A stretch of 64,000 bases of DNA from Xylaria sp. FL1777 (GCA_022578965.1 MU400538.1:186001-250000), one strand, 5' to 3'; counted from the stretch's first letter, positions 39,001 to 51,898 are shown. Made by a program: numbers and translations. The notes: a model not told the origin generated them from the letters alone.

Positions 39001-39469
39001 AAAAAAATATAAAAGATTTTATTAATTTTTAATTATATACGATAGCTATTACTATTATATATAGAAAATTAAGCAATTAACTAGTTAAAAGCTTAATATA
39101 CTAAAAAATAAAACTTTTGCTATACTTAAAAGAAAATTAAAGCAAAAAAAGCAAGCAGATTGCTAAGTATTTTGTTTTTAAGCAAGTTTTAAAAAAACTT
39201 ATAACAAAAAAAAAGCAGAGTTACTTTAAAAAAAAAGCCTTTAAATTTTTTATTAATAAGTTTATTTTTTAAAAGAAAGCAAAGTTAAAAAAAATGCTAA
39301 AAAAAGTTATTAATAATAAAAAAACTTAAAAAGCTTTTATTAAGAAAAACTATAAAAAAATAACTTATAAAGGCTAAATATTTATAACTTAATAAATAAC
39401 TTAAAAATATTACTAAAAAAGCCTTTATTAAAATGTTTATATTGCAATTGCTAGTTGCTTTAATTGCTA

Positions 39470-40330
39470 AAAATCCGCAGATAGCAAAAGAACTAAAGAA
39501 TACTGTTTTAATTATTTTTTGGATTTTTTGGTTTTTTAAGTTATAAATGTGCAAACTATACTATTAAGCAACAAATTTAAAGCTATTATAAAAACAAAAT
39601 GCAAAATAATAACTTATTTAAAAGCTAAACTTTTAAAACACGTGAATTTTTTAAGAATACTTAAATTTATTAAAGAAAAAATTATGTTTTAGCACGAAGT
39701 TTTTATAAAAATTAAGTATAATAATAGTTCTGAATTTAAAAAAAAAATAAAAAACGCAATAAATACTTTAAGCTATAAAATAAACTATAGTTTAGTTTAT
39801 TATTTTTAAGCTTAAAGCTTTATTAAAGAAAGTTATAAGCTAATAAAAAAAAGCTTTATATAAGTAATAAATAAAACTAAAAAAAATTAGCTAAAATACT
39901 TAAACTTAGTAGTATAAGCAAATTGTATTTTTATATACTACTATAGCTGCAGTTTATATAAGCTAATGTATAAAAAAATGCTAATTTTGCTAGTAAAAAA
40001 TATAATACTAATATAAAAAGTAATTAAGTAGCAAAATGTTGCTTTTTATAAGAATTTTATTAAAGCTAAAGTTAAGCAGCTAAAATGCTATAACTAAAAT
40101 ATTATAAGAGTTAAAGTAATTATAACTAAAAAAAAAAAATTAGCTATAAAGGCTAAATCTTGGAAAAATGCTTATAAAATTAAACAACTATTTAAAAAAA
40201 GCTTTTTTGTTTTTTTTTATAATACTATGCTTTTAATAAATAAGTTTAATAATAAAAAGCTGTTATATAAATAAATTAGCTTTTATAAAGTTAAAGAAAA
40301 TATTAATTATAAGTAATATTAATTAGTAAA
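39470..40330 (+). pseudogene. Element C integrase relic
   Basis: Same frame as the RT motif. A segment F-I-K-I-K-Y-N-N-S-S-E-F-K (39,702-39,740) matches the integrase core D-N-G-S-E-F with G-to-A changes. It is followed by N-A-I-N-T-L-S-Y-K-I-N-Y-S-L-V-Y-Y, matching the region that ends in Y-x-P-Q-A-N-G in intact proteins, and by I-K-E-S-Y-K-L-I-K. No chromodomain was recognised after it. Confidence 0.78.
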
Positions 40331-43300
40331 ACTAACTAGCAAAAAATTAAAAGGGCTGTTTTTTTTTAAAAAATTAAAGCAATTTATATAAAATAACTAA
40401 AAGTACTAAGAACTAAAGAATTTTAATTTTAATATATGAACTACTAGTGCTGCAGCTATTTATTAAGGACTAAACTAAAATAATAAAGCTTTTAATAATT
40501 AAAGCTATAGTAGTTAAGCCGTAAAAAATAAAAAAAATATAACAAGTTATAAAGGCTTTTTAAGTTTATAAAAGCTGCAGTATAACTTTTAGCGCTTTAG
40601 ATATTTTAAATGCTAAAAAATATAATAGCTTACTTTATTTTTTTAGCTATTATACTATAAGGCACTTTAAAAAGTAATAATTAATAAAAGCTAAAGCAAT
40701 AGATTTTTTTTTTTTTACTTTTTGTTTTTTTACTAATTGTTTTGTTTTTTATTTTTACTAATTGTATAAGTTTATATAATTAAGTTATAATGCACAAAAC
40801 TATTTTTCTTTGCTTAAAATTAAGCGTGTTTTTTATAGCTTTTTTTTTATTAGTTTTACATTTGTTAGTTTTATAGTAGCTAGTTTATTAGTACTTTTTT
40901 TATTATTATGCTAAAAATATAAGTTTTTATTTTATTTTAATGTTTTTTAGATAGCTAAGCAGCTTAGTTTTAGTATGAATTATTATTGCTTTTTTTTAAA
41001 AATGCGTAAAAACAAAGAAAACAGAAATAAAAACTGCTTATTAGTTTTAATTACTTAAGTTTATTTTATTGCACTAATGTTTGCATATAAGTTTTTTTAC
41101 TTTTAATTGCTTTATTACTTTTATTTAAAACTAAATAGCTTTTTTTGCTTTTAGTTTAAACTATTTAATACTTAATAAAAACTTTAGAACTGCTAAAAAG
41201 CAGAAAACACTATTACTACACTTTAAAGAATTACTAGTTTATACTTTATGCGCTTAAATTACTAGTAATAACTTAAAGCTGCTATTAAGCAATAATAAGC
41301 ATTTAATAAAATAGCAAACGTTTAAGCAAAGTTTAAAGCAGGCTTAGCAAAAATAAAACTTTGCTACAGAAAATTAAGCAGGATTATTTAATTATATAAA
41401 GCTAAAAAAATGAAAACTAAAAGAAAAACAAAAAGAAATTTAATAATTTAGTATTAATAATTCTTATTTTATATATTTTTAATTTTTTTGTTGCAAAAGT
41501 TTTATATATTTGCTTTTATAAATGTTATAACTTAACTTTTTATATAATAACTATTTTTTTTTTATTTATTACGCTTAGAAAAAAATTTACAGGCTATGCA
41601 ATAAAGAAAAATAATTGCAAATTGTATTAAAAAAAATATTGCTATATAAGCAGATTGTTTAATTTTTTTATTTTATTTTATTTTATATAACTTATTTAAT
41701 TTATTTTTTTAGCTATTTTTTTAAACATTTAAGCGTTATGTTAATTTTTTAAGCAATACTAAATTATTGCTTACTAATATTACTTTTAATAAGCTAAGCA
41801 ATAAGATTAGCTTAAAAAAAACGCTTTAACTTGCGTTTTAATTTGGTTTTTTTTTTAGTTAAGCAAACAAAAGTATTTTTAGTTAAAACTATTTGTTTTT
41901 TGGAGTTTTTAAGCGTAAAATCTTTTTTAATTACTGCAGTTATTATATTAGCTTTAAAATATTTAGTTATATTACTTTTGGACTTATAGAATAAACAGTT
42001 TTATAACTAAATAATAAACGCGCAGTTAGCATATATACTAAACTTTTATTTTAAAATAGTGCAGCAAAAAAAAAAAAAAATAAAGCTTTATGTATTTTTT
42101 GTTTTTAGCTGTTATTAATAACTATTTATAATGCTTATAAAGTATAGCATTTTATATTTTAAATAGCTATATAAATATAGCTATAAGTTAGCAGAAATTA
42201 TAAAAGATTTAATATATATATTTGCTTTAAGGACTGCTTTTAGTTATTTTTATATATAATAAGCAAGATTTTAAATGCTTTTGCTTTTTTATTTAGCTAA
42301 AGCTAGCTTAAATATGTTAATTTGCATAATATATATAAAAGAAATTATAACTAATTTTTTATTAAATATACTTATTGCTAGCATTATTACTAAGAATTTT
42401 AATCTATAAATAGCTTAGTGTTTAGTTATATAAAACAAAAAAAGTTAGCTAAATAAAAAAAACAAAATTTAAGAAAAAAAAAAGTATATATATTTTGCTA
42501 TTTGTTAGTAAACTTAACTTTTTAAATATTATAAGTACAACTGTTTATTAGCTAAGCAATATTGATTTTTTAAATATTAGTTAACTGTTATAATGCTTTT
42601 TAATTATTTAAAACTTTATTAATAATATAAAAATTGTTTTTTAAGTGCTTAGTTAAGCAAGCATTAATTATATTACTTAAAGATAAAAACTTTATAATAA
42701 AAGCATAATTTAAGTGATCTAAAGACTTAGGCACTAAAGAAAAAAATTGCAAAAAAAATCTAAGCTTTAGAACTACTTAAAAAAAAACAGATTAAAAAAA
42801 GAAACAAGCTTTTTTTTTATATTTATTAAAGCTTAAGTTATTTATTTTGCTATTAGTAGCAATAAATGTTTAAAGAAAGTAAGTTATAAGTATATTAAAA
42901 AAAAGTTAAAAAGTAATTATTTAGCTAACTAAAATTACTTTATTTGTTTATTTTTTAATTAATACTAGTATAAACATATAAAAAATAATTGTTATAAAAG
43001 CATTTAGCAATTAATAATTTATTTTAGCAATAAAATAATTAATTAATAAATTAAAGATAGTGTAGTAAGTTTATAAAAAAAAAATGCGCTAGTTTAAAAA
43101 TATATATTCTGGCTTTTTTTTTATTATATTTGCTTTATTAAACTTTTTATTTATATTTAACTTTGCTATTTTACTTATTTAATAAGTTTTAACTTTTTAT
43201 ATTTAGCATAAATGCTTTTAGCATTTATATTTAGAAGATTTTGCGATTACTAGAAGCATTTTATACTTTTTATACTATTTGCTTCTGCATTTTTAATTTA

Positions 43301-43466
43301 TATTAAAATTTCTAACTTGCTTGCACTTTTTACTAGATTATAAAACATAGCAAAAGTATATATATGCTTAAATATTATTAAGAATTGTTTTTATTATACG
43401 TATATGCTCTTAATTATTATATTTTTTATTTTTAAGGAAGTTATTAATACTGCAGATTAACTAAAA
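40331..43466. other. Element C region between pol and the extra reading frame
   Basis: Roughly 3 kb. The first 400 bases may still be pol. From about 43,348 leftward, the minus strand carries a frame starting M-F-Y-N-L-V-K-S-A-S with many TAA/TAG at places that read naturally as Gln codons. It seems to be a decayed gene diverging from the one at 43,467. I cannot name it or fix its end. Confidence 0.35.
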
Positions 43467-45977
43467 ATGGAGGCATTTTTTTCTGAAAGTTCTAAGGAGC
43501 TAATACTTAATACTAAGGCGTACAAGCAATTAATATAAAAAATAGCAGACTTTAAAAAGGAAGCAAAAGGGAGAAAAAATAAGCATGTATATATAAATTT
43601 AACTACTAATTATAAGGAGCTTTTTTTTAAAAACTAACGGCTTTTTAGGAATAGCTTTAAAAAAGAGCTAATAATTGTTAAGAATTTAAAGTATAAAAAA
43701 TATCTAGCTTGCTAGCTTTTTCTGTAGATTAAAGAACTAAATGCAAAAAATGTTTAGCTAAAAAATATACTGCTTTTTTTAGTTAATGTTTTTTTAAAGT
43801 CCGTTTTAGAGTTTTATTTTATATAAGAAGAAGTAACTTTTATAAAGAGTTTGTTTTTTAAAGACCTAAAAAAAAAAGAAGAAGTAGTACTAAGAAAGCA
43901 CTTTAGTTATACGTTTTTTAAAAATAGTAAAACTTGCTAAAACTTATTTTTAGATTTAGTTTAATAAATATAAAAAAAAGCAATATATTTAATACATAAA
44001 AAATATTATAATAAAAAAGCGTTAAAATATTAGTAGTTTGTACTACACATAATTTTAATAGGAGTTTTTTATACTTTTAACTTATTGCTTAATAAAAAAG
44101 CGCTTAATTTTTAAAGAAAAGCTTTTATAGCATACTTTGCTATATAGGACTGCTTAGTAAACACAAATAAAACGCTATTTTATATGCTTAAACTAAAGAC
44201 TAAATATTTAAAGGCATTTTTATAAGCTGCAAGCTAAATGTTAGAATTTATAGCTATAAGAAGTCTTATAATATTAATATAGTACTTATTTAAAATTAAA
44301 AAATATTGCAAAAATAACAATTTTTGCTTTAATAAGTTTAATGTTGCGTTTATAAAAAATTTAATAGTTTTAGTAATAAAGCTAAAACTACATAAGAAAT
44401 AAAAACTTGCGGTACAAAAACTAAATATTTAATAGTTGTTGTTTATGGAATCCTTAAAAAAACTGCTATTAAAAAAAGCTTTAAACAATTATTAAAAAAA
44501 TAATAACATAAAACATTTTAATAAACTAAAGCTTTACAATAAACAAAAGCTAGCTTATTGTTTTTTGCTAAGTAAAGTTTTAGAGATAATATATAAAAAT
44601 AATAAAAAGCAGTAGCTAAAAACTTTTTTTTTAAAACAACAAACAGCTGCTAAAAAAACTTATTAGTATAAACAAAAATATTTAAATTACTAAAGAAAGC
44701 TTGCTATTTATAGCTGCTACGAAAACTTTTATAAAGTAAACATTATAAAATAAAGAATTAAGGCTGTTTATATTACGAATATTTTTATAAAGCTAAATGT
44801 TAAAGAATAACTAAATAAGCGCAAAATAAGAGCTTTATTAAATATGTTGCTTTGGCTATATATAAATAAAAGGGCTAAAGCTTCGAAAATAAGTATTAAA
44901 CTTAAGTATAGTTAGTTTATAAAAGATTTTTTTATAAACTAATAAAACGTAAAATAAGCTGCAATAATTGCTGCAACTTTTTAAATAAAATATTTTATAA
45001 TAGGATATTGTTTAAATAATTATTAAATTACTATTTTTATTAATACTATTTTAAGAGTAGCATATATTTTGAACTTTAAGCATGCTATTAATAAAAATAA
45101 CAAACAAGTTTTTTAGAAATTACAAAAGTATTAAACAATAAAGCACTTTAATATAAAAGTTATATTAAGCTATTTTATATTTTTTTGCTTTTGCTAGCGT
45201 AATAACTATATGTGCAAATTTATTAAAGCTTTATATTTATATTACATGTTTTGCAACTTAATAAGCTAATATTTAAGAAGGGGTATTAATAATTAAAAAA
45301 GTTATAAATAGCTTATTTAATTTTTAAAAATAAACTTTAAAAAGTACTTTAGCTTTAAGTTGTAAAAAGATTTGCGTTTATTGCTTTTAATAAGCGCTAA
45401 GCTTTATTATTTTTTAAAAGAACTAAAGATAACTTTTTTTAGATCTAATAAGTTAGCTTTTTTACTATTAAGCGCTAAAAATATATAAAATAAAAAAAAA
45501 ACGCTAAAAAAAAAACTAAAAGTTAATTGTTTTGCTTTTTTAATGCTTTTTACTTTAAAGCGCAAAAAGAGTTCCTAGCAAAAAAAACTAACAATTATAC
45601 TAAAAAAGTTTTATTATAAGCAATATAAGAACGTTTTAATAATGTAAAGTTATTTTGCTACGAATACTTTTATAGATATTTTTTCTTTTAAGTATAGTAA
45701 GCTAAGTATAAAACTTAGCTAAGCTTAATAGTTTAGAAAAAAAAAAATATAGACTTTTTATAAGCATCTTTATAAAAGAAACGCTAAGCACTTTTAAAGG
45801 CTTTTGCTTATATATTTAAATATGTAAAAAAGCTAGAACTAGTTTTAATAAAGCTATAATGCTTTTATAAATGCTAAGGCTTAAGCTACTTTTAAACGTA
45901 GCAAAAAGAATAAAAAAGAACTTATAAAACTAAATAAGCAAGGGAAAATAATATTAACTCCGTTTAAAAAACGCTAA
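43467..45977 (+). pseudogene. Unidentified decayed 837-codon reading frame carried by element C
   Basis: An ATG in good context (AAAAATGG) at 43,467 opens a frame of exactly 837 codons to a double stop TAA TAA at 45,975. It is broken only by substitution-type stops (TAA/TAG) and by no frameshift that I can see. It begins M-E-A-F-F-S-E-S-S-K-E-L-I-L-N-T and ends L-T-P-F-K-K-R. The first 200 bases keep more G and C than the surroundings. The reading is Leu-, Lys- and Tyr-rich with mixed amphipathic character, and no signal peptide or zinc motif is evident. It lies downstream of integrase on the same strand and just inside the 3' LTR. It could be an accessory retroelement gene or a captured host gene. 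I do not recognise the family. Confidence 0.6.
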
Positions 45978-46049
45978 TAAAAATAAAGGACTTTATAATT
46001 ATAAGTATTAAAATAAACTAAAAGCAGCTATATTTTAATAAAAAAAGAT

Positions 46050-46353
46050 TAAAATAAAGTAAAGTGGCTAAATAAACTAACTAACTAGTTAAAGTAAGTC
46101 TAAGCTAAATTATATAATAAGAATAAAAGTATAGGTATTGCGTTAGATTTTAAAGTATAGATTTAACTATTACGCTTAACATTATGGAAATTAACTACAG
46201 TTGCTTTATTTGTATTGTTAAATAGCCTTTTAATTAATTGTTTAATTTCTTAATTCATACATGGCTTAATTGCTTAAATGCATAAGTTATAACTTATCTC
46301 CTTACAATTAAAGTGTTGTAGTAAATTTTACGCAATTACACTGCTTTATTTCA
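46050..46353 (+). repeat. 3' LTR of element C
   Basis: 304 bp, ends TTTCA. It is preceded by a short purine run (AAAAAAGA), as expected of a polypurine tract. It keeps C and G where the 5' copy has T and A. Confidence 0.93.
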
Positions 46354-46357
46354 TTAT

Positions 46358-48060
46358 ATAGCTGTTTTGCTTAGTAATATTAACATTTTTTTAACGTTAA
46401 AAAAAAAAATTGCAATAGTATAGTAAATTAAAGTTTTTAATTTATACTTTAGTGCTTAAGCTAAAGCTTTATACTTTAAAGTTATATTTGCTAAAAAAGC
46501 TTTTTTTATTTAAGTAGTTATGCGTTTATATATGCAAATAGCTGCAGGCTTAAAAAAATTAAAAGATCTAAAAGCTTCTAAAAAGCTAAAAAACCTTATT
46601 TAAAAGGTTTAAAAAAAAAACCCTAAATGCTATACAATTATAAAACAATTAAAAGCAAAAAAGCTTATAAATCTTTAATAGTTAATAAAAAAATCCTTAG
46701 TTTACTACAAAAACAAAATTTATATTTTTTTTAAAAAAGCTATATATTTTTAATTTATTAAGCTATACTATAATAATTTTTTAGCTAGACATTTTAGCTA
46801 AAGCTATACTTTAGAACTGCTATAATAAAAGTTTTACTAAAGCAATATAAAACTAAATGTTAAAAAGTACGTATAAAGCTATATAATCTGCTTTAAAACT
46901 AAAGCAAAATATTACTAAAAATATAATAAACTTAATGCTTTACTAATATTTAGTAAACTTATATAAAAGCTATTTATAAACTTTATTATAAGTTTGCTAA
47001 AAACTTTTTATAAAAAAAAACTAATTAATGCTATTTTTATTATTATAAATAGATTTATTAAGCTTATATATTTATTTCTAATTAATACTACTATAACTTT
47101 AATTAAGCTAATAGTTTTATTTTATTATAAAATTAAATGCATTTATAATAGCTTAAAAAGCATTATTTTTAATAAAAGCTTTATTTTTACTAGCTAATTT
47201 TAGTTTAATTTATGCTATTACTTAAAAGTTAAACAAAAGCTTTTAGTAGTATTTTACTTTAAAACTAATAAATAAACAAAACAAATAAACTAAATAATTA
47301 AAAGCTATTTTAAGTGCTTTATAAATAATAAACAAACTAATTAGCCTTAATTTTTACTTTAAGCCTTTTTTGCTATAAATTTTACTATTAATTTTATAAC
47401 TAAATAATCACTTTTTAAAGCTTTATATAGTTATATGCTAAAATTCTGTTTATTTATTAAAAATAACTTTACATTAAAAAAAATTCTAGCTATATAAAAA
47501 CGTTTTAACAAATTATAAACTATTAAAAACAAAATAATAAAGCAATAATAAATTATAACTAATAAATATATAAAATACTATAATAATAAGCATAAACTTA
47601 TAACTTTTAAAACTAAAAACTTAATAGCACTATTAATAAAAAATATTAAGTTTAAAAATAAAAAATTAGCGCTTAAGTTTATTAAACTTTTTTAAATTCT
47701 TTTTATAGTTAATTTATAAGCATATTATATTAATTTTTTAAAACAATATAACTGCTTTTATTCTGTTTTTCTAATTTAATTACTTAAGCTTTAAAAAGCT
47801 AAACATAAGTATAGTTTACTTATGCTAAACCTTAAAAATAAGTTAGAAAAATAAAAAATTAAAAATATAGTAAATAAAATAACTTATAATAAAAAAAAAT
47901 ATTATTTTATTAAATAAAAAAGCTAGCTAACTAAGTATAATTAGTAAGTACTTATTATTAACATTATAGCTTTTAAAACAATTAAGAACTTTAAAAAGCG
48001 CTTAAGTTATAAAAAAAAAGCAAAGCTATTAAACTAATAAAATAATATTAATCTATTATT
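46358..48060 (+). pseudogene. Element B1 integrase and chromodomain relic
   Basis: Same frame as the RT relic once element C and one target copy are removed. The core includes L-L-K-T-F-Y-K-K-K-L-I-N-A-I-F and I-N-R-F-I-K-L (46,994 onward, a 67-codon stretch free of stops), I-I-F-N-K-S-F-I-F-T-S (family D-R-G-S-x-F-T-S), and A-F-Y-F-K-T-N. The chromodomain relic at about 47,862-48,000 shows K-K-K-Y-Y-F-I-K followed by a mutated W-K-G-W, then a terminal helix. Confidence 0.87.
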
Positions 48061-49741
48061 AATTTAGCTATAAACTAAAGCTTAAATACATTATATATAT
48101 TAACTAGTTATTTTTTTGTTTTTAATTACATAATAAAAATTACACTTATTGTTTTAAGTTTTAAAATACTTACGCTTTATTAATAAGCTATATATAAAAA
48201 CGCTATAAATAAGTTATAATATTTTTATAAAAAAGCTTTAAAACATTAATTATTAAACTTTAAAACATTTTTATATTAAAAAAAGCCAATTAAATATTTT
48301 TATTTATGCTTATTAGCAATAGTTAATATAGCTTTATATATATTTTTTTTAAAAAAAATAAAAGTAGCTTTTTAAGCTACATATTTATAGTTTATAACTT
48401 ATATTTTAAATACAGTTAAACAAACATATTACTAGTATTAAAAATAGTTTTAATTTTATTAAAAAATTTTATAAAATTAGTTTAAATAAAGCTATTTATA
48501 GCGCTTATATAAAAAAGCTTAATAGCTTAGCAAGCTAAAAATTTACACTTTGCTATTAAATGCTTATATTTAGCACAATATTTTTGCATTACTAATTATT
48601 AGCTAAACTTTATACAAAATAAAAACAAAACTATTTACTTTTATATTATTAATTTTGCTAATTAATTAAAACTAAGCTTTATAAGTTAACAAAAAACACA
48701 AAAATACCTTTAAAAAGCAAAACTATATAGCTGCAAAATTAACACAATAATTATCTAAAGTCTTTTAAACAATAGCACAATTTTTATTTATAACAATTTT
48801 CTTATAGTTGTTTTTTTAAAAAACAAAAAAATAAACAAACTAGTTTAATAACTTTTAAATATATATTATATTAAAATATAATATAATAAATAGCTAACTT
48901 ATTAATAAAACTAATCTAAAATAAATATAAATTAACTTATAAGCTTGCATAAAGTATAGCTATTTATATAGCTTATATAAACTATTACTTCTAAGTTTTT
49001 AAATTTGCAAACTATATTTAAAAGCAAGCTATTTTTTAGCTAAAATGCCTTTTTAAAACGCTTAAAATAAAGCTAATATATTAATAAACTACTTAAAACT
49101 ATTGCTTTTTTAATAGTTTTATATTTTTTATTTTTAGCTTTAGTAGTTTATTTACAAAGTTTACAAATAAAAGTTATAACAAAAATAAACTAACGCTTAA
49201 ATAGCATAAAAACCTTAATATTTGCATTAAAATCAAACTTATTTCTTGCGTTATTTATATTAAAATTATACAAGCTAGCATTTAGATCTTTTTTAGGATT
49301 TATAAAATTAAAATTATTTTTATTTTTATTTTTATTTTTTTTTTTTTAACCTATAAAAAGCTTAATAATATTTATATTTTTATTGGAATTAAAGCTATTT
49401 TAAAAAAAAAGCAAACTACTAGAACTTTTATTTTTATTACTAAAGTTATTAAACTTTTAGCAAAAAAATTCATTAAAGTTCTATTTTATAGTAAAATTAA
49501 ATTTATTTCTAAATAAATTTAAGCATAAAGCAAGTTGCAATAATTTTCCGCGTTTACATTTATAATTATAGCTTTAACTATAACTACATTTATGTGTACC
49601 ACTTTTAACTACTGCAAATTTAAGTAGCATAATCGTAATACAAATAATAATTAAAAAAAAAGCAGAAAAAATGTAAAATAAGTATAAAAATAGCAGTAGT
49701 AAAATGTATAGCTAAAACTAATTGTTTAGCAGCAACTAAAG

Positions 49742-49775
<34 letters not shown>

Positions 49776-50033
49776 ATATAGCAATAAAAATATAAACGCA
49801 AGATTTGCTATAAATATAGCACAAAACAAACATAACTTAATATATAAACACAAGTATAAATATATAAATACTTTAATTACTATACTGCATAAGCATTTTA
49901 TTTAATATATTACATTTATACTTAATTATTTTATATTACTTTACTTTATTACTTATACTTAAAATTAATTACTTTAATTAATTTTATTTATATATAAGTT
50001 AAAAACAACTTAATTAAAAAAAAAAAAAATAGT
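48061..50033 (-). pseudogene. Element B1 3' region with a possible antisense reading frame
   Basis: Between the chromodomain and the 3' LTR lie nearly 2 kb that a chromovirus does not normally have. On the minus strand one frame (about 49,600 to 48,900) is unusually poor in stops for such AT-rich DNA. It reads as a Cys/Lys-containing segment, then an acidic Asp/Glu/Asn/Ser-rich stretch, then a mixed amphipathic region. The same frame is seen in B2. I do not recognise the protein. Confidence 0.4.
49742..49774 (+). repeat. Poly(A) tract, 33 bases (element B1)
   Basis: Uninterrupted run of 33 A; the corresponding run in B2 has 38. It is internal to the element, 260 bases before the 3' LTR, and is therefore not a transcript tail. 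Confidence 0.9.
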
Positions 50034-50226
50034 TATTATAACTAAACTATTTAGGTACTTTAGCATATATTACAAGTTATATGTATATATAAAATATTCT
50101 TTTTATACCTATTTTATAAAAGTTTTCTTTTTTTTTTAAGCTTTAGTTTTATTAAATACTTACTATAAGACTAAAAATATATTAACTATTATACCTGACC
50201 TTTAATGCTTTATACCTCCTATAATA
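50034..50226 (+). repeat. 3' LTR of element B1
   Basis: 193 bp, starting TATTATAACT (TG changed to TA) and ending TATAATA. It is preceded by an A-rich polypurine tract and followed by the GTTTT duplication. Confidence 0.92.
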
Positions 50227-50231
50227 GTTTT

Positions 50232-50860
50232 TTTTACTTAAAAAAAAGCGCGCTTAGTTTAACCTTAAAGCTTTTAAAATTAAGCTATTAAAACAAAAAA
50301 AACTGCTTTATTTTTAGCTAAAATTAATCTTTAAAAAAAAAAAACAAAGCAAAATTAATAAAGCTACCTAAGTTAAAAAAAAAAAACAAACGTTAAACTA
50401 ACGTTATTATAGCACTAAAAAATATTAAACTAGCTAACATTAATAAGCGCAAGTTAAATAAAATAGCTTATTAGCGCTATAATTATAACAATTATTATAT
50501 GTTAGCCTGCTTTATTAAAAAAAACACTAATAAAAAAAAACTTTTTGTTGCGTTAAAAAAAACCTTTTTTATTAAACGCAAAAATAAAAAAAAAGCACCT
50601 TTTATAAATAAAAAAAAAGTAAAAATTAAAGCAGCATTAAAAACAAAGTCCACGCTTTAATGCATAATAAAACTTAATAACTTTTTTAATTTAAATTTTT
50701 AAATAGCTTTTATATAGCACTTTATAAAAAACAGCTACAAAAAGGTGCCTAGGTATGCACTTTAAAAAAAGAAGCTTTAATAAATAATAATAACAACAAT
50801 AATAATGCAAAACTTTTTAAGCCTAAACAATATTATTTAAAGCTTTAAACAAACTTACAA
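50232..50860 (+). pseudogene. Element A gag C-terminus region (decayed)
   Basis: Continuation of element A after B1. Near 50,480-50,510 a Y-N-Y-N-N-Y-Y-M-L segment may be a ruined zinc knuckle (Cys and His changed to Tyr). It is followed by a Lys/Ala-rich stretch leading into the protease. Assignment rests mainly on position. Confidence 0.4.
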
Positions 50861-51898
50861 TTAATTATTAATATAACTATAATTTTTAATAATAAAAAAT
50901 ACTCTATTAAAGTTTTATTAAACATAAGCAGTTTAGTTTTTATATTATTATTTTTTTTAGCAAAAAAATAAAAACTGCTTATTATTAAACGACTTGTTTT
51001 ATAGCTTTTATTAGCTTTTAATACTTTTTAAAATACTAATAATAAAAAATACTATACTAAAAAAATAGTTTTAAAGCATTAATAAAACTACTATATAACT
51101 TTTTTCTTTAAACTTAGCAATATAAATATTAAGCATAACATTATATTTTTTTTATAGTAGTTATAGCACTATAAGCTAACCTACTTTTTTAATACTAAAA
51201 AAAAAATTATGTTTTTTTTAAAATATTATTAAAAAAACTACTTTTAATTAAAAGTAGCTTTAGTTCAAAATACGCTAAAAAAAGCTTTAGTTATAATACT
51301 AAAAAAATTCTAGAAGTTTTTATTTATTATAAGCAAACTAATAGCTTAGCGCTTTTTAAATTACTAACTTTAAAATTATGCTATAAATCTTAAAAAAAAT
51401 GCAACACTATCTTAAAGTTTACTTTATGCTATAAATGCTTAAAAATTAAAAGCATTAAAGCTTTAGCTAAATAAAATGCTTAATATAAAGCAGATTTACC
51501 GATTTATATCAAGCTGCAGCTTGCTTTTAATATTTATAAAAAAAAAAAATCTAAATAATTTTTTACGCTTAATAATAAACTACTAAAAAATTAATAAGAT
51601 TACTAAGCTTATATACTACTTTATATTTTTTATTGCAAAATTATAAACAAAGTTTAGTATAGCAAAATATTATTTTAAAATTGATTTAAAAATAAGCTTT
51701 AACTTAATTTAAATTAAACAAAGTAATAAATAAAAAACAGCTTTTTGTTATAAATACAGTTTTTTTAAGTTTATAGTAATGCTTTTTAGTTTAATTAATG
51801 TATTAACTATGTTTTAAAACCTTATAAATTATATCTTTTATAATATAATTAATACTAAACTATTAATTTATATTAATAATTTACTTATTTATATAAAT
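50861..51898 (+). pseudogene. Element A protease and N-terminal reverse transcriptase relic
   Basis: In a single frame, ignoring RIP-made stops, a retropepsin-like segment K-Y-S-I-K-V-L-L-N-I-S-S-L appears near 50,900-50,935. There N-I-S-S stands where a protease has D-T-G-S, which fits G-to-A changes. The same frame reaches Y-I-N-N at 51,869-51,880, the RT catalytic Y-x-D-D with both Asp changed to Asn. Element B2 is inserted six codons later (after TAAAT at 51,894-51,898). Confidence 0.75.

Larger units (their letters stand above)
31463..46353 (+). mobile_element. Element C: 14.9 kb RIP-decayed Ty3/Gypsy element nested in B1
   Basis: Bounded by 304-bp LTRs (31463-31766 and 46050-46353) and a TTAT duplication (31,459-31,462 and 46,354-46,357). 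The uninterrupted site is preserved in B2 near 55,883-55,895, which proves the insertion. The RT motif F-F-N-N lies at 38,115-38,126 and the integrase motif N-N-S-S-E-F-K near 39,720, in one frame. At 14.9 kb it is about twice the usual Gypsy length. About 5.3 kb lies between the end of pol and the 3' LTR and carries the unidentified frame at 43,467-45,977. A second nested element was sought and not found. The LTR ends show TG changed to TA at the 5' end and CA at the 3' end. Confidence 0.9.
27471..50226 (+). mobile_element. Element B1: RIP-decayed Ty3/Gypsy chromovirus, interrupted by element C
   Basis: Flanked by identical 5-bp duplications GTTTT (27,466-27,470 and 50,227-50,231) and bounded by 193-bp LTRs. 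Without element C and its 4-bp duplicated site it is 7,861 bp, against 7,859 for its sister B2. Coordinates map to B2 with a constant offset of 24,428 on the left side and 9,533 at pol on the right, so no net insertion or deletion occurred across the first 4 kb. It lies in the gag region of element A. Confidence 0.93.

Noticed and set aside
31463..46353. Starship or other giant cargo-carrying DNA transposon
   Set aside because: The element has LTRs, a short target duplication and reverse transcriptase and integrase relics. No tyrosine-recombinase captain was recognised.
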